DNA of 64,000 nucleotides, from contig QANU01107566.1 in the NCBI GenBank assembly GCA_003254905.1, forward strand, positions 551,746-615,745, in the 5' to 3' direction. Shown here piece by piece: positions 46,201 through 59,344 of the stretch; positions within the stretch are counted from its first letter, which is position 1, and the number at the start of each line of letters is the position of its first letter. Source of the DNA: Nissolia schottii (Eukaryota > Streptophyta > Magnoliopsida > Fabales > Fabaceae). The notes beneath the pieces were generated by a model. It did not search any database. It worked only from the letters and a program-made list of their open reading frames with translations, and was not told the DNA's origin. Position numbers and translations under genes: made by a program.

Positions 46201-48649
46201 GAATTTGAGATAGCATGTAAGAAGATTGAGTGTTAAATCAGTTGAATTGATTAAATGAACTAATTCAACTCACAAGAAATGCAAAGATAATTATATTGAA
46301 GAATCTTTTGGTAAAGTAAAAACTTGCCATCGAAGAAAATTTATCAATGACTTATCCACGCCGGGTGACTTGTAAGAGTCGTCGGTTTACAACAATGTAC
46401 TCAAAAGATGGAAGAGGTAAAAGGCCTTGATGGAGAGATAGGTGATGATGGCCTGGAGTTGGCGCATGCTTGTCGTGTCTGCTTTGTTGGGGGCCAATAA
46501 TTCCAACTAATTGATTATTATGAAGATGAAAATTGTAAGGTTTTAAAGTTTTTAAGGTGATAAGGATCCGCCTGCAGTTGCGCTAGCTGCTATAGGTGTA
46601 GCGTGGCTATCAAAGAAAATTACCATTATAGGATGGTACGAGTGCTCTATGACAATGGTCTTTTGTCGTTTTTGAGATGGCAACTTTGAGGAAAGAAAAG
46701 ACGGTACGAGTACTCATTTGATCAGAGTACTGTATTGACTCATGAAATTTTAAGTGTGAATTTTTATTAGAATTTCATCTAATTATGAAAGAATTGTGAA
46801 TTAGCAAAATATTATACATTAAATGAGTATATATACACAATTATTGAGGAAAAGATGTAGCTCATGCAGTGGTATCCAAAGAAATTTGTTAATAGCCGCA
46901 TTAAGTGATTTAATTTAGTAAACGCCTTATCTAATTATGTCTTATCTGTAAGAGTTTAGTGGGAATCAAACTAAATCATGAATTAAAAAAAGGAGCGATG
47001 AATGCTACTTGGACCAAAACGTATTCGGCTAAAGCGATCCCTATCTTGTCCATCCCCACCCATAAAAAAAAAGGCCGCAGGGTGTTCAAATAGGTTTAGT
47101 AAAGAGGGCTGCTCATAGGTTTTTATGGAGCATTAGCATTCTCGATGTTCTATGGGATCTAGAATTAGGATGGAACAAACTAGAGTGTTTTCTTAAGATC
47201 AGACTCTACCGATTAACTTTCATAAAATTTAATCTCTCTACATAGATTCAAGAATAAGGCGATGTCTTAATTAATGCACTTAGACATTTTCTAGTGCGTG
47301 ATGCACATTGCCCTTAAGTTATGGTGTACCGTGGCCTTGGATTATAATAAACCGTCCATTTATACGTAAATATTACCTTGTAATATTTGATTGGTTACAA
47401 GATTCCTAAGTTGTCGATTTCTTCTCCCTCCTCCACCTTCAAGATTCAACCATGTTGTGCATCAACACCACCACCTCCACTATACCTTCTCCCAATGTCC
47501 CTTCTTCGATTCCTATAAGATCTAAGTTTCTATTTTTCCTTCAAATCTAAGCATCCAATTGTTTGTTCCATTGAAGGAGTAGTTGTTGAACTGAAGGCCA
47601 TAGTTGCTGCAGAACCGTTTTTGCTTAACGCGGTTTGTGGATTAGATGTTGAGAGAACCGCTTTTGTTTAACTGCGGTTTATGCGGTTAATGTTTTGATG
47701 GGATTGTAAATTTAATTTAATTTGAGTTAATGGGCTAATTTTTAAGATTAAGGGCCTGAATTTTTAACAAGAAAATGGATTCCAAATCTTTCACTGGAGA
47801 GTGGAGGATCTAGAGAAAAGCAATTAGATCTACTCCAGAGAGCAGCAACAAGCATAAAGGAGCTCCTTATGGAATTGTTAATGACAAGAAAGAGTGAGAA
47901 CTAATAGCCCAACGACACTCCGTCACCTTTACCATCCCCGATATACACTTGTGCTTTTGATTAGTTTTTATTATTTTGGTGAAGTGTTGATTTAATTTTA
48001 ACTAGTAATGGGAGGAAAGTAATAGCAATCAGTAGGCTTAATGCCATTTTTTAATGGGATGCTTTAATAAATGTCAAAATATAGTGGGCTTACACGCTAT
48101 GTATTTTAGGACAAGCTATAGCCAGTGGAAATCATATATGGTTTACTGTAGGCATATTCAGTGCATGAGACACCAATTTATTTTGGTGAATTTAAGACAT
48201 TGCTCGAGAATAAAAAGTAATGTAAATGTGGTGATTTAATTGGATGATAATTTAAAAAAAAAATTACATTTTTAGTGTTAGTGGATAGTAATTAAATCAT
48301 AATTTTAATTTATATCATTATACATTAGGATCTTTAAGGTGATAATTACTCTAAAAAAAAGATTCATGTGATTAGATCATTTAAAAAAAAAATTATATAC
48401 AAGTCACTGAATAACTACTGTGTGAAAAATGAGAAAAATGATAAAATGAGATGTCCAAGATATCAACTTTTGTTAAATTTATGACAACTCTATTATTTTT
48501 CATCAAAACATTCAATACATATTTTCTCTGTTAAGTCACACTCTTAATTTCTATGTAAAACTCACTCGTCACATGAATATTAACTTATTTAAAAAAGGTA
48601 CCTATTTTTAAAAAAAAATGTACCAACTTTTTAAACTTCCTTCACCCAC
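43291..48649. other. MIR162 downstream region and AT-rich spacer
   Basis: About 5.3 kb without a supported protein gene. The first part probably includes the rest of the pri-miR162 transcript. A GGTT-rich tract near 47600-47690 (AACCGTTTTTGCTTAACGCG, then ACCGC and CGGTTTATGCGGTT) looks like a retroelement fragment, but is too short to classify. Confidence 0.45.
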
Positions 48650-49612
48650 CCAATGCTCCTCCCAAAAATTGATTTTGCTTCCATCTCCCACATTCATCCT
48701 TATTCCTTCAATGATCTTTTTTGACACCATCAGATCACCACAATTGAAATTATGAATAGTTTTCCACACTTATTCCATTTTTCTTCACTTGTTGATTAAC
48801 GAGTAGTTTTGATGGATTCAGCTTGTTGCACGAGCATGCAATCTATTTCCACAATGGGCATTCTTCCTTCGAAAATCTCCACTGTCATTTGAATAAAAGT
48901 GCAGAATTTTTAATCACTACATCACCAACACCCAAGCCACCAACATTCTTTGGCTTTTGGATAGAGTTTCAACTAATTGTCACTATTCCACGCCCCCCAT
49001 CATTCTTTTCCCAGGAAAATTTAGATTGCAGTGAGCTTATCTTCTTGGTCACCTCCTGTGGCATTCTGAACATTCCCAAATAGTGTATCGGAAGGTTGTT
49101 TAACACTGATTTGATGAGCACAAGTCGTCCCGCTTTTGACAAGAATTTTGTTTTCCATGTGGCAAGTCTTTCCTAAATACTCTTTATAACTGGGTCCCAT
49201 GTCTCCACTCTCCTTGGATTCGCACCTAAGGGGATGCCAAGATATCTAATAGGTAGTTTTGTCACTCCACATCCCAACATTTCACACATCTCTTCCGTGT
49301 ATTGCTCTTTACAGTTTATGGCTATTAGTGCCGATTTGTCAAAGTTAATACTAAGGCCTGACATCACCTCAAAACATTCCAGAATCCTCTTATAATTCCC
49401 GATTGTTTCACCATCATTTGGACAAAACAGAATAGTATCGTCAGCGAACTGGAGATGGGAAAGTGGAGTTTTATTCTTTCCAACAAGTAAGGTCTCAACC
49501 AATCCCAATTCCCTTGCCCGCTCAAACAGCTTGTTAAGGACCTCTACCACAAGGACAAAGAGCATTGGGGACATAGGATCTCCCTGTCTAAGATCCTTTT
49601 CCATATACTACA
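48650..49612 (-). pseudogene. LINE ORF2 reverse transcriptase fragment
   Basis: On minus, an open frame of 143 codons reads LRQGDPMSPMLFVLVVE, then SHLQFADDTILFCPNDGE with the catalytic FADD at 49448-49437, GLSINFDKSALIAIN and LPIRYLGIPLGANP. After stops and frameshifts it continues to about 48800 with LATWKTKFLSKAGRLVLIKS, HYLGMFRMPQEV and a PKNVGGLGVG segment. The order fits plant L1-type RT palm and thumb. Upstream domains (endonuclease, RT fingers) and the RNase H are missing. The long intact stretch suggests it is younger than the LINE at 1380-3640. Confidence 0.85.
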
Positions 49613-49922
49613 AAATAGATAAACAAATATTGTCACTAACCATTTTTGCGTGCTCGTGCACGCGTGTGTTTTATATTGATGATTTTATGTGTTTGACAAT
49701 ATTTATTTATTTATTTTGTAATATTCGTTTATCTATTTTAGTGACTATTTTTTAGGTGTACACATAACATATACACCTAAATATTCCCACTTCTAAAGTT
49801 TCCGAATCCATTTTGAACCGCCACAATGAAAATCCAAAAAGATTATAATTCTAATTGTGGGGGTTGAAGGAAGTCATAACAATGAATTAACATGATAAAA
49901 GACACGATTTATATATGCTTAA
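49613..49922. other. Short spacer
   Basis: AT-rich, with imperfect inverted tracts (AAAATAGATAAACAAATATT and its near inverse at 49715-49740). No gene is seen; it includes the 3' flank of the ERF gene. Confidence 0.4.
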
Positions 49923-50540
49923 CTAGGAGGTCTCTTCATGAGAATTAGAAGCACTGAAAGAAGGAGCTACAAAAACAGAAGAATAAACCTTACAACTCCC
50001 AAATGAAACCCCACCACCAGAACTACAAACTATAGTCTCCTCAACAATCGCAGTCGCATCGATCGATTCGCCTCTCACCATGATCTGATCATTCTTCTTC
50101 CAAGGCATCATGATTCTGGAACAAGTATTCTTCATGACTGCATGCTTGAGAAGCTGGTAAGCCCTTGGATTCTTCCCCAGAATGTTGCAGCAGTACTTTT
50201 CATGATCATGATTTGCAGTGTTGTTGATGATTCCAAAAGGGTGGCTTATTGGGAAGTTGGTTTTGGCATTTCTACCCCTGAGGAGCCTAGCAGCAGAGTC
50301 ATAAGCCAGAGCAGCATCTTCTGCTCTGTCAAAAGTTCCAAGCCACAGCCTCAGTTTCTGTGATGACTCCTTTATCTCTGCTATCCATCTTCCTGATGGC
50401 CTTTGCCTTACCCCTAGGTACTTTTCCACACCACTACTCTTGTTGTTTGATGCTACTTTTGGAATCTTCATGATACTACTACTCTTGTTCTTGTTTTGGT
50501 TCTGAGATTGGTGTGATTGTGAGGGGGCTAGGTTTTCCAT
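49923..50540 (-). CDS. AP2/ERF transcription factor, single AP2 domain
   Basis: An intronless gene of 205 aa, as usual for the ERF family. The AP2 domain covers residues 41-97: [30 protein letters not shown], then [20 protein letters not shown] and KTNFP. The RGR/WLG core that contacts GCC-box-like DNA is present. VRQRPSGRW and [13 protein letters not shown] point to the RAP2.11/ERN-like side of the ERF family rather than the DREB group; the exact subgroup is uncertain. The N-terminus is Gln/Asn/Ser-rich, and a C-terminal stretch [14 protein letters not shown] may be a conserved motif. No EAR repression motif is seen. A foldback MITE lies about 210-370 bp upstream of the start. Confidence 0.93.
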   Translation of the reverse strand: MENLAPSQSHQSQNQNKNKSSSIMKIPKVASNNKSSGVEKYLGVRQRPSGRWIAEIKESSQKLRLWLGTFDRAEDAALAYDSAARLLRGRNAKTNFPISHPFGIINNTANHDHEKYCCNILGKNPRAYQLLKHAVMKNTCSRIMMPWKKNDQIMVRGESIDATAIVEETIVCSSGGGVSFGSCKVYSSVFVAPSFSASNSHEETS

Positions 50541-50752
50541 GAGAGTAGGAAAAAAGGGTTTGGATTTTTATTGGCATAGATGGGAATTATTAAGGAGGGT
50601 GATCACTAAAAAAGCCCTTTGATGATGAGGTATAATATGGCATGCTGTTTTGTCTGATTCGGTTTTTGTTTCCTTCCTCTCCCAAATGTTTAATTATTAT
50701 CTTTTAAGCTATAAATAACTAAAAGTTTAGGGATGAATAAAAAGGGGGGATT
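50541..50752. promoter_or_regulatory. ERF promoter region
   Basis: The minus-strand upstream region of the ERF gene up to the foldback repeat. No specific site is called. Confidence 0.35.
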
Positions 50753-50911
50753 GGTATTATTTGTACTTATTTATGTGTGAGATATTGTATCGACACACAT
50801 ATTTATTATTAGATAAGATTTCATTGAAATCCAACCTTAAAGATATCTCATCTAATAATGAATACGTGTGTTAACACAGTATCTTACGCATAAACAAGCA
50901 CAAATAATATT
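50753..50911. mobile_element. Foldback MITE in the ERF upstream region
   Basis: The left arm GTATTATTTGTACTTATTTA at 50754-50773, continuing to TTATTATTAGATAAGAT (50818), is the inverse of 50842-50911 (ATATCTCATCTAATAATGAA ... AAACAAGCACAAATAATA). The arms are about 66 bp and the loop about 22 bp. An RNA from it would fold into one long stem. Confidence 0.75.
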
Positions 50912-53113
50912 TTTTAGAAAAAAATACGTTGACTATAGAATTTTATCATAATTTTTTTTTCCTTTTTTCTAAAGTCGTCTGATTCAGATTGGAAAATGTA
51001 AGAGTTTTGAAACACTCCTACAGTGTTACTCTTTTAATTTTGTAAGAAACATTTCAATTTTTGGTTTTAAGAAGTTAATTTATTAGGTGGAACGAGAGGC
51101 TCATGGAGTTTTGGGTATAAAACGGTACTTGGCAGCATGCATAATCAAGCCTTATGATTGAAGACAAACATTACAAAAGACAAAGTTGGCAGCTTAATTA
51201 CTGTTTTAAGGGAAAGTGATGAGAATGATTTTGGAAACTAAAATAATTAGTAATATCCTATAGACCTTTACTAATGCATTGTGATTTCATTGTGATAGTC
51301 TGGTCCATTTTAGCTTCGGTTTTGATTTTTTGGTAAGGATATATTGAAAAACTAGTTACATGGTCACATCGATTAGCTGATTTGTCATTAAGTTGTGTTT
51401 TATATACTCATTTAACATTAAAAATTGAGTTAATGAATGAAAGATAAAATGATCAGTTAATACATTGTTTCATATCAAATGAATAAAAATGATTTTTTTT
51501 AATTATTATCAAACTATGCTGTTCCACCCGCCCTTCTCCCCCCATGATGTAGACTTTAAATGTTTAAACAAAAGTTTGCATGAAAAATTCTTAGATTCAT
51601 AAAATATTAGAGAAAAGTTTGATTCTGTATTATTTATTATTTAACATTTTAATTTTATAAGTTATTATTTTCACTTTCTCTTTACTTTTAATGCTAAATC
51701 CATTTTTTCGTTACTAGCAAAAATTTTCTCTTCTTGATGCATCTAAGAATTTCAGATTTATATATAGTGTCTTGCTAAGCAAAACCAAAAATAAGAAGAA
51801 AAGTCTTCTTTAATTTGTAGTCACCTACTTTCTCTACCTCCCTCCCCGGGCAACAATACAGGCACTCGGATTCATCAAGTGCATGTAAGAATGTTTATAG
51901 ATATTACAAACCAATAACTTGTTGTAACTGTTGAGTTACATATAACGTTATCAATAGACGATTATATATTAGTGAATAACAAAAATTAGCATGGCAAAAA
52001 CTTTACTCTCATATACAACTGATTTAACAAAAGAAAATTATTATTAAAATATAACTAACAAACTAATGATCAAATATAGTTGAAATTTTTGATGAGATGA
52101 CATCTATTTACTACGAATAGTATTATTTCTACTACTCTTCACATACATATTTTAAAATATACTTTTGTGTATCTATTAGTATAAATAATTAAGGGGTCCA
52201 TCACTTAATTACTAGTATACATGTAATTAATTAATCTGGAAGAGACAATACACGTATAAAGTTGTGTATTAACGCACTTTTTGGTCCATACGTGAGAGTA
52301 GCAGTTACATGCACACAAAATGCAGGGCAATATGGTACATGGACATTACTAGAAGTTGATATAATCTTTTTATGGAGCCATGGTTCCAAGTTGGTTAAGA
52401 AAAGTCCAAAGAATGAAAGGAATGAGGTGATGCAAGGTGCTCTATTATTTGATTAATATACATTAATTAATCATAAATCAACCGTATGCTTAGCAAGTAC
52501 TCTTACATGCAAAGCTCCAACAGCCAACAAACAAAATTCACACCTCAAAAGGCCGGAACCAAACAGAGCCTCACATGTTTTCAATTTTAACTTTTCATAA
52601 TGAAATTAAAAAACAAATGTTCAACATTTGTCACATAATAGGTGTCTTTGTGTTGGCATTTTAGTTCATCCAAGTATGCTCTCTCTTCTCTTGCCAATTA
52701 CTATTATTACTTTAAACAAAAATTAAGGAAAGACCCTCTCAATTCTGGTGCAAACTGCAAACGCTCAGTTGAATCAGTGTGGTGCTTTCTTCTTGGATTA
52801 TCTTAACTTCTGCTTATATTCCTTTGAAGTTAACCTTATATGCCATTCCTGTTTTATAGGTGAGAATTGTAGGTTATTTGTCTAGATTAAATTGAAAGAG
52901 TGACAAGTCTACACTTATTTTCTTTAAATAAAATTTGGATTCAAGTCTTGTGGATGAAAAAATTAACGGTGAAAGAACTTTACTCTCGTAATGGACCAAC
53001 CTGTTTAAGAGTCAGATTTAGTAAAGTCCAGTAAACTTCAAAAACTAGTGATTTCTATAAAAAAAAAAATGACGCACTAAGAACTTAATTGCAATCAGCT
53101 TTGGCATATCTTG
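50912..53113. other. AT-rich spacer
   Basis: No gene is supported in these 2.2 kb; the 64-codon frame at 52262-52456 has no recognisable signature. Confidence 0.5.
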
Positions 53114-53430
53114 CACTACAAGAAATTTGGCCTAAGACTACACTTCATTACAAAATTTGACCTAAAGTTATACTTTGTTATTAATTATATTTAAAAAAAG
53201 TATCTTTAGATGTAAAAAATAACATTTTTATTGATTAAAAGTTACATTTTATAATACTATCTCTCCTAAAAATTTAAGCTAGGTAGAGACAATTGAATGA
53301 TTTTATATGTCTTTTTACCCTAAGACTATGAAATGTAGTGTTTGTTCAATAAAAAATGTTCTGTTTTATACCAAGACACACTTTTAATGAATCAATAAAA
53401 ATGTGGTGTTAGGCTAAATTTGTTTTAGCG
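53114..53430. mobile_element. Short non-autonomous CACTA (En/Spm-like) element
   Basis: The left end CACTACAAGAAATTTGGCCT (then AAGACTACA) corresponds to the inverse of the right end, read as CGCTAAAACAAATTTAGCCT then AACACCACA. CACTACAAGAAA is the classic plant CACTA terminus. The right end has lost perfect CACTA. The 317-bp body has no coding sequence. The 3-bp target duplication is unclear (TTG against CTG). Confidence 0.7.
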
Positions 53431-53756
53431 CTGAAGAAGTATATACCATACTGAGTATTACATATATGAGGTGTGTGTGTGTGTATATATATATAGATTA
53501 CATAAAACAAAGATCATTATACAGAGCCGAGAAAAGGATGGCAATGAGGACAGAAATTCAAATAACATGGATTGAGAGGTTGGTGCCAAGCTTCAATCCA
53601 AACCCCACTGTTGCAATCAAATCTTCCTTTGTCCTTTTTTCTGAAGGCTATATATGAGATCTTTGCCCATGCACTGCTGTGATATATAATCTCCAGTTTC
53701 TGCTTTAGGGTGTAGAGTTAAATAATAGGGCAAAGATGCTTCAAATTCTAGTACAA

Positions 53757-53804
<48 letters not shown>

Positions 53805-55142
53805 GAAAAAAAGTGATTAGGTTCATGCACAACCAAAAGTACTGGCTAATACTACTACTGCCAAAATCCCAAAACCCCTATTCTACTCCTAGCTACAAAA
53901 AGAAAAATAAATACAATATTACAATTATGAAGTAGCTGAATATAAATCCTTGTTGTGCGAAGAGTTATGATAATATATCATAGTTTCACACAAGATAGAA
54001 AATACACTACTAAGTACTAGCTAGGGGAAAGCTAATCAAACATGACGTTTGACTGTTAGAGGCAAATCTCAACAGTACTTTTGAGTGATCTATGATAGTT
54101 CTACAAGATTATATTAATTGAAGATTATTTGTAATTAAAGCCTTTTTTTTTTTACCAGTTGAATTGTTGATTGATCATTGCATTATATTGCCTTTTCTAA
54201 TCTCACGGATATTCATATTTCTTATTATTTAATTATATAAATTGTTGAAAGATGTGACAACGTCCACTAACCTGCGTAAGAGAACTTTCAGCACAAATTA
54301 TGACAAATTCTTACATATTTTGGAGGACATTTGATACGCATTTCATAAATATTATTAGTTATTGATTTAGATTTAAAAGTATCTAAGAAATATAAAAAAA
54401 TTAAGAAATCAATGAATGATAATTCTTTTAAAACATGAATGCAATAATTTTTTCAAAATTAATTAAGCAAGTGCTCTCTTGACACATAGCCTAGTCTAGT
54501 CTAATCACCTAGCATAGCATAATTCCCATTTTTATAATGTTTATTTTTATATTGGGTGACTATTTTTTGAAGTGTATAAATAACGAAACTATTTTTTACA
54601 TGCATGAGTTGTAGGCAAGCATGGGCCACGCCATACACTTACATTACATGCACAAGAGTTTCCTTCCTGTTTTGGGCTTCAGCTCGTTGTACTTGCCAAA
54701 GAACACCCAATGCGTAATTCCATGCCAAAATGGGCTTATTCTCAAGCCCCAAAAAACGGGCTTAACCCCAAACCACAAAACGAATGGGGTGCTTTTCACT
54801 GAAGATAATGATCTGAACTCAGAGTGTTTGTCCGCAGTGCATATTACTTGTGTGCTTTCGTTTTTAAATGTTGAGATAGATTATCTACGTTCAGATAATT
54901 GTTAAGATTATGCTAGTATTGATATGAATTGATTTTCACGAAAGTGAAAAAATAACATTTGTCTTTACCAATGGCCAAAAGCACAATTGGGTAGAGCAAG
55001 GCCAAATGAATCAATCAATGTCTTACGAGAATAAGATGAACAATAATCACACACACAAGATTGAAAGACTCAAAAAACTCTACACCAAGTTGACGCTGGA
55101 AATTTGGGATTTCTCCTTCTCCACCACCATAAAGAGAGGTGC
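53431..55142. other. Spacer with a TA microsatellite
   Basis: A (TA)n run of about 43 bp lies at 53759-53801. The rest is AT-rich. The region before 55142 is the CAS promoter. The 94-codon frame at 54621-54905 has no family signature. Confidence 0.5.
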
Positions 55143-55148
55143 CACGTG
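55143..55148 (+). promoter_or_regulatory. G-box (CACGTG) upstream of CAS
   Basis: The site in context TGCCACGTGGAA lies 205 bp before the CAS start codon. GCCACGTGG-type G-boxes are typical of light-regulated plant promoters, which suits a thylakoid protein. Function is inferred. Confidence 0.55.
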
Positions 55149-55352
55149 GAATGGCAATACTGTTTGAGCTTGAAACAAAGATGCTGCATAGGTGGACACC
55201 ATGGCCCAACAAAAGAAGAAGCTCTGTGTTCTTCTAACCACACATCTCTCATCACTCAACACAACCCCCACTCTATCAAAACCACTCTCTCCTCCTCCAT
55301 CTTTGAGAGAGTGAGACAGAGTGTGCGTGTGTGAGAGTGGCAACAAGAAGCA

Positions 55353-58122
55353 ATGGAGATCACTGCCATGGCTTCAGCAACTCCAAGACCCTCTCTTCCA
55401 ACTCCTCCTCCTCACACAGTCAGCACCTTCTCGAAGCCTCAATTGAAACGCAACCACGTATCACTCCAAACCTCATCCACCATTTCACTCCTCGCTCTCT
55501 TCTCACCACCCCTTGAAGCCAAAGCCGCTCTCAGCAAGGACCAAATCGTCTCTTCTCTCACCCAAGTAAACAATAGAAATCCAATACACCATCAAATTTG
55601 TCTTCAAGATCGGCAGTGTCTGTCAAATTTGTCCCCAAGTTATAGAAAATATCAAATTTGTCATCAATATTCCAAAGTGTTGCTCAAATTAGTCCTTGAA
55701 ACTGACTAATTTGATTCACTTCTAATGACCTTGAGACGAATTTGATATTTCTGGTAGCTCTGGGAAACTTGACCGATGTTAGCAACTTTGGGGAAGAAAT
55801 TGATGGTTTACTCTAGAAAACTCATATAAAGTTGATAACTTTCAACTAGTTTCTTCAATTTATGCATACCCCGTAACAAAAATTGCATCTTTTTCATCTG
55901 GGTCATTTTATTTTTTTTTGTGAATTTGTGAGGATACAGGTGGAGAAAACGATCGATCAGGTTCAGGAGGCGGGTTCGAGTTTTCTGGACACGGCGCAGC
56001 GTGTGTTCGAAGCTGTTGGGAATGCTGTGAAGCCTGGGATCGAAACGGCAATGCCGATTGTGCAGCAGGCAGGGGAAGAGGCATTGAAGATCGCTTCCCC
56101 TGCCATCTCGGAAGCTTCCAAGAAGGCACAAGAAGCGCTACAGAGCTCTGGCGTTGACACCGAGCCTGTTCTCTCTGCCGCTAAGGTTTGCTCCTTTTGT
56201 TTTGGGGTCTATTTACAAGCGTGTTTGAATTTCAGTTACTGGCCCCACCAATTTTCCATACATGCACACGTTTACTATTTGAGGCCAATTTTCTATGTGG
56301 TTAAATTTTGTTTGATGATAACAGTTGCTATATCTGCACTGATTGTAATACTATGTTTTAGCTAATGTTAGCTAGTATTTGGTGGGATGTAAAATTTTGC
56401 TATCCTGATTTTGGTTCCTATTTGAGCAATTGTGTGTTGGATTTTGGGATGTTAAAACTTGAAGACATTCCTTTTTTGTATCTCTGGTCCTTTTGGCTTT
56501 GGCGTTTGGTTACTGGCGGATGGAAACCACCTAAACATTTTGAGGGCCAAATAGATTATAAAAGCATGCGCGAACTTTGGGTCCGATTGGTTTGCATTTT
56601 CATTTCCTGTATTCAGTTTGCTTCCTATTTGTCAGGATTTTGTGACGGAGACACTGCAAAACAGAAAAATCTTGTTTCCGTATCCCACTTTTTCTACTTT
56701 TATCTTATTAAGGCATTTGTTCAACCGTTAGACTTTAGACTGGTTACTGCTAAATGTCTTTGGAGACATTAGAATTGATATTTTACTCTTTATGCTAGAC
56801 AAGTTCTATTATAATTTTTCTTTCCAAATATTCAGCCAGATGGTCCTATATGTCTCCTAATGGAGACTAAGCATCTATATATGCCAATAGAGCTTATTGA
56901 ACTTGCCTAGTATTGTAGAACTGAGTTTACCAACCTGATCTGGATACTCTCTTTAATCTCAGACAGCTGCACAACAAACCACCAAGGTGATTGAAGGTGC
57001 CAAGCCAATAGCTTCGACGACCGTCGAAACCATATCTTCTTCGGATCCAATTGTGATTGCCGGAGCAGCTGGAGCATTATTTGTTGCATACCTCCTGTTT
57101 CCCCCTATCTGGTCTGCCATCTCATTCAACTTTCGTGGTTACAAAGGTACCTTTGACAGTGTTCTGGTGCTAATTACTTCATAACTTTTAAGTTTACACA
57201 AAACTATTGAATTAATGAATTTTCAATCTCCACAACCACATTATGGTGTAACTCATGTTTAACAGTATTTTCTTTTTTAAGGCTAATACCCTTCCTGTGT
57301 TACCTTGTAGGTGACCTTACTCCTGCTCAAACCCTTGATCTGATATCCACACAAAACTACTATATGATTGATATTCGGTCGGAGAAGGATAAGGACAAGA
57401 CCGGTGTCCCTCGCCTTCCCTCCAGTGCTAAAAACAGGATGATTGCCATTCCGTAAGTGACACTACAACTTCAATTTTTGTGCTTTATGCGATTATTTGC
57501 TGATTTTCCACTTCTTAAAAATAAGGCATCAAAACTGTATCATGATTAAAAAAAATTGCCGCATTGTCAACTTGGACACACCTACTATCACTTGTTGTCA
57601 CCTTTAACTCAGCTTGGAAGAACTGCCAAGCAAGATCAGAGGACTAGTCAGGAATGTGAAGAAATTAGAAGCAGAAATAGCGGCCTTGAAGATTTCATAT
57701 CTCAAGAAAATCAACAAAGGCAGCAAGATTGTGATCTTGGACTCGTGCGTTTCCTTTCCTCCAACTCTCTTATTTAAAACCAATTGAAGCCTTCTTTATC
57801 AATTTTTTTTCTTTGTGGACTGTAATAGGTTCTGTTTTTAGTTAAATCATGGCATTAACTTGTGCTTTCGGGTGACATTAGGTACTCGGACTCAGCGAAA
57901 ATAGTTGCAAGAACGCTAACCAGCCTTGGTTTTAAGGACACATGGATTGTTGCTGATGGATTCTCCGGAGGCAAAGGGTGGTTACAGAGTAGATTAGGAA
58001 CAGATTCGTATAACTTTTCGTTCGCCGAGGTGCTTTCACCATCCAGAGTCATCCCTGCGGCCGTCAGAAATTTTGGTACAACCAGCCAATCTAGTGGGAA
58101 ACTTCTTCCTGGGGCAGATTAA
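55353..58122 (+). CDS. CAS: Calcium-sensing receptor CAS, chloroplast thylakoid
   Basis: Six exons: 55353-55565, 55940-56185, 56963-57146, 57311-57452, 57613-57744, 57882-58122; 1158 nt, 385 aa, close to the 387 aa of Arabidopsis CAS. The start MEITAMASATPRPSLPTPPP opens a Ser/Thr/Pro-rich plastid transit peptide. Residues about 72-175 form an amphipathic helical region (VEKTIDQVQEAGSSFLDTAQ and following). A single membrane helix lies near 181-205 (DPIVIAGAAGALFVAYLLFP). A rhodanese-like domain follows (from about 214). The rhodanese active-site loop reads DSYSDSAK, without the catalytic Cys, as known for CAS. CAS takes part in calcium-dependent stomatal closure, photoacclimation and plastid-to-nucleus signalling. 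All introns are GT-AG. It lies head-to-tail with CPP1. Confidence 0.95.
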
Positions 58123-59344
58123 CTCTCTCTTGTTGCACTGAACTGGTGCAGATAGAAATGTTCCCTCTTGTACAATGCTTAAGTCTTCTAAATTATATGT
58201 TTGATTATTTATTTGCCCATGATTAGTTCATCTGCAGTCAAATTTTGCAATGAATGAGGACAATGCTAAAAAGGAGTACATTTTATAATGGATGGTTCCT
58301 CATATAATCAAATTTATTTAAGAATGTTGGCACCCTCAAAGCATAGATGAGTGCTTACCAAAACTGAAGTGACAAAGGTACTCAGTAATATGAGATGTGA
58401 GAAAGTCTTATGAAAACAACGGTGACAACAGAGGGTTGCTGATCTTTACCACTAGAAACTATAAAATTTGGTCAAAATCACAAGCACCCTTGTACTTAAC
58501 ACAATTTTGTTCAAGCATTTGCGATCTCAAAAAGACATGATTAATCCAACATCAAGATCACTGGTAAAGAGAAATGAGTATTTCTACATTGGGATATATA
58601 AGAAACACAATATGAAACTATTTTGATGCTTTAAGTAAATTATATAAGGAAATAAAATGAAGTGATTATCTATATGATTACATAGTACAATTAAATGCTT
58701 AGATGAAATGGTGCAAAGCATATTAGCTTTAATTTCCATTGAAAAATAATATTTGTGTTCATCTATGTGACATCTTTAAAAGGATATCGTAATGCGTTCT
58801 TTAATTATTGATTAAGAAAAGAGCTAAAATTTATTTTAAATCAACGATTAAGGAATATTTCAAGGTGTTCTTCCATGTATATCTCGTAAATAATCACAAA
58901 TAATGTTTCACATGTTGATTAGAAATGTTTTTGTAATTTCATTTATGTTAGTATGGAGTCTCTAAAAATGTTAAATTGACTCATTACGCAAACTTATATA
59001 AACCATAGATAAGGAATTTGTTATAAGTAAATGTATTTGTTTTTTAAAAAAAAAGTCTATTGATAATTACAAAATGTTTAATTTCTTTTACTGTATTATG
59101 AATAATGAAAAATAATAAAAGAAAGAATTATTGTATTAAAAAGGGAGAGTAATGTGCGCCCGGTGCGTACCCTAGCACTAGCAGAGAGGGAGGGAGTATT
59201 CAGTAAAATAGACACAAGTGATCCGTTATCGTTCCTCCTCTCCTCCACCCCAAAAGAGCTGTTGGTGGAAGGAACCGCCCTCCTTTATTTTCCGTTTCCA
59301 ATTCCAATTTCAATTTCAGCGATAACAGCAACAGCGACATCAAC
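58123..59344. other. CAS 3' flank and CPP1 promoter/leader
   Basis: The first 150-200 bp are probably the CAS 3'UTR. The middle is AT-rich. From about 59150 the sequence becomes C/T-rich with a run of CTCTC tracts typical of a plant 5'UTR. The open frame at 59154-59519 overlaps the CPP1 start in another frame and is not a gene. Confidence 0.5.
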
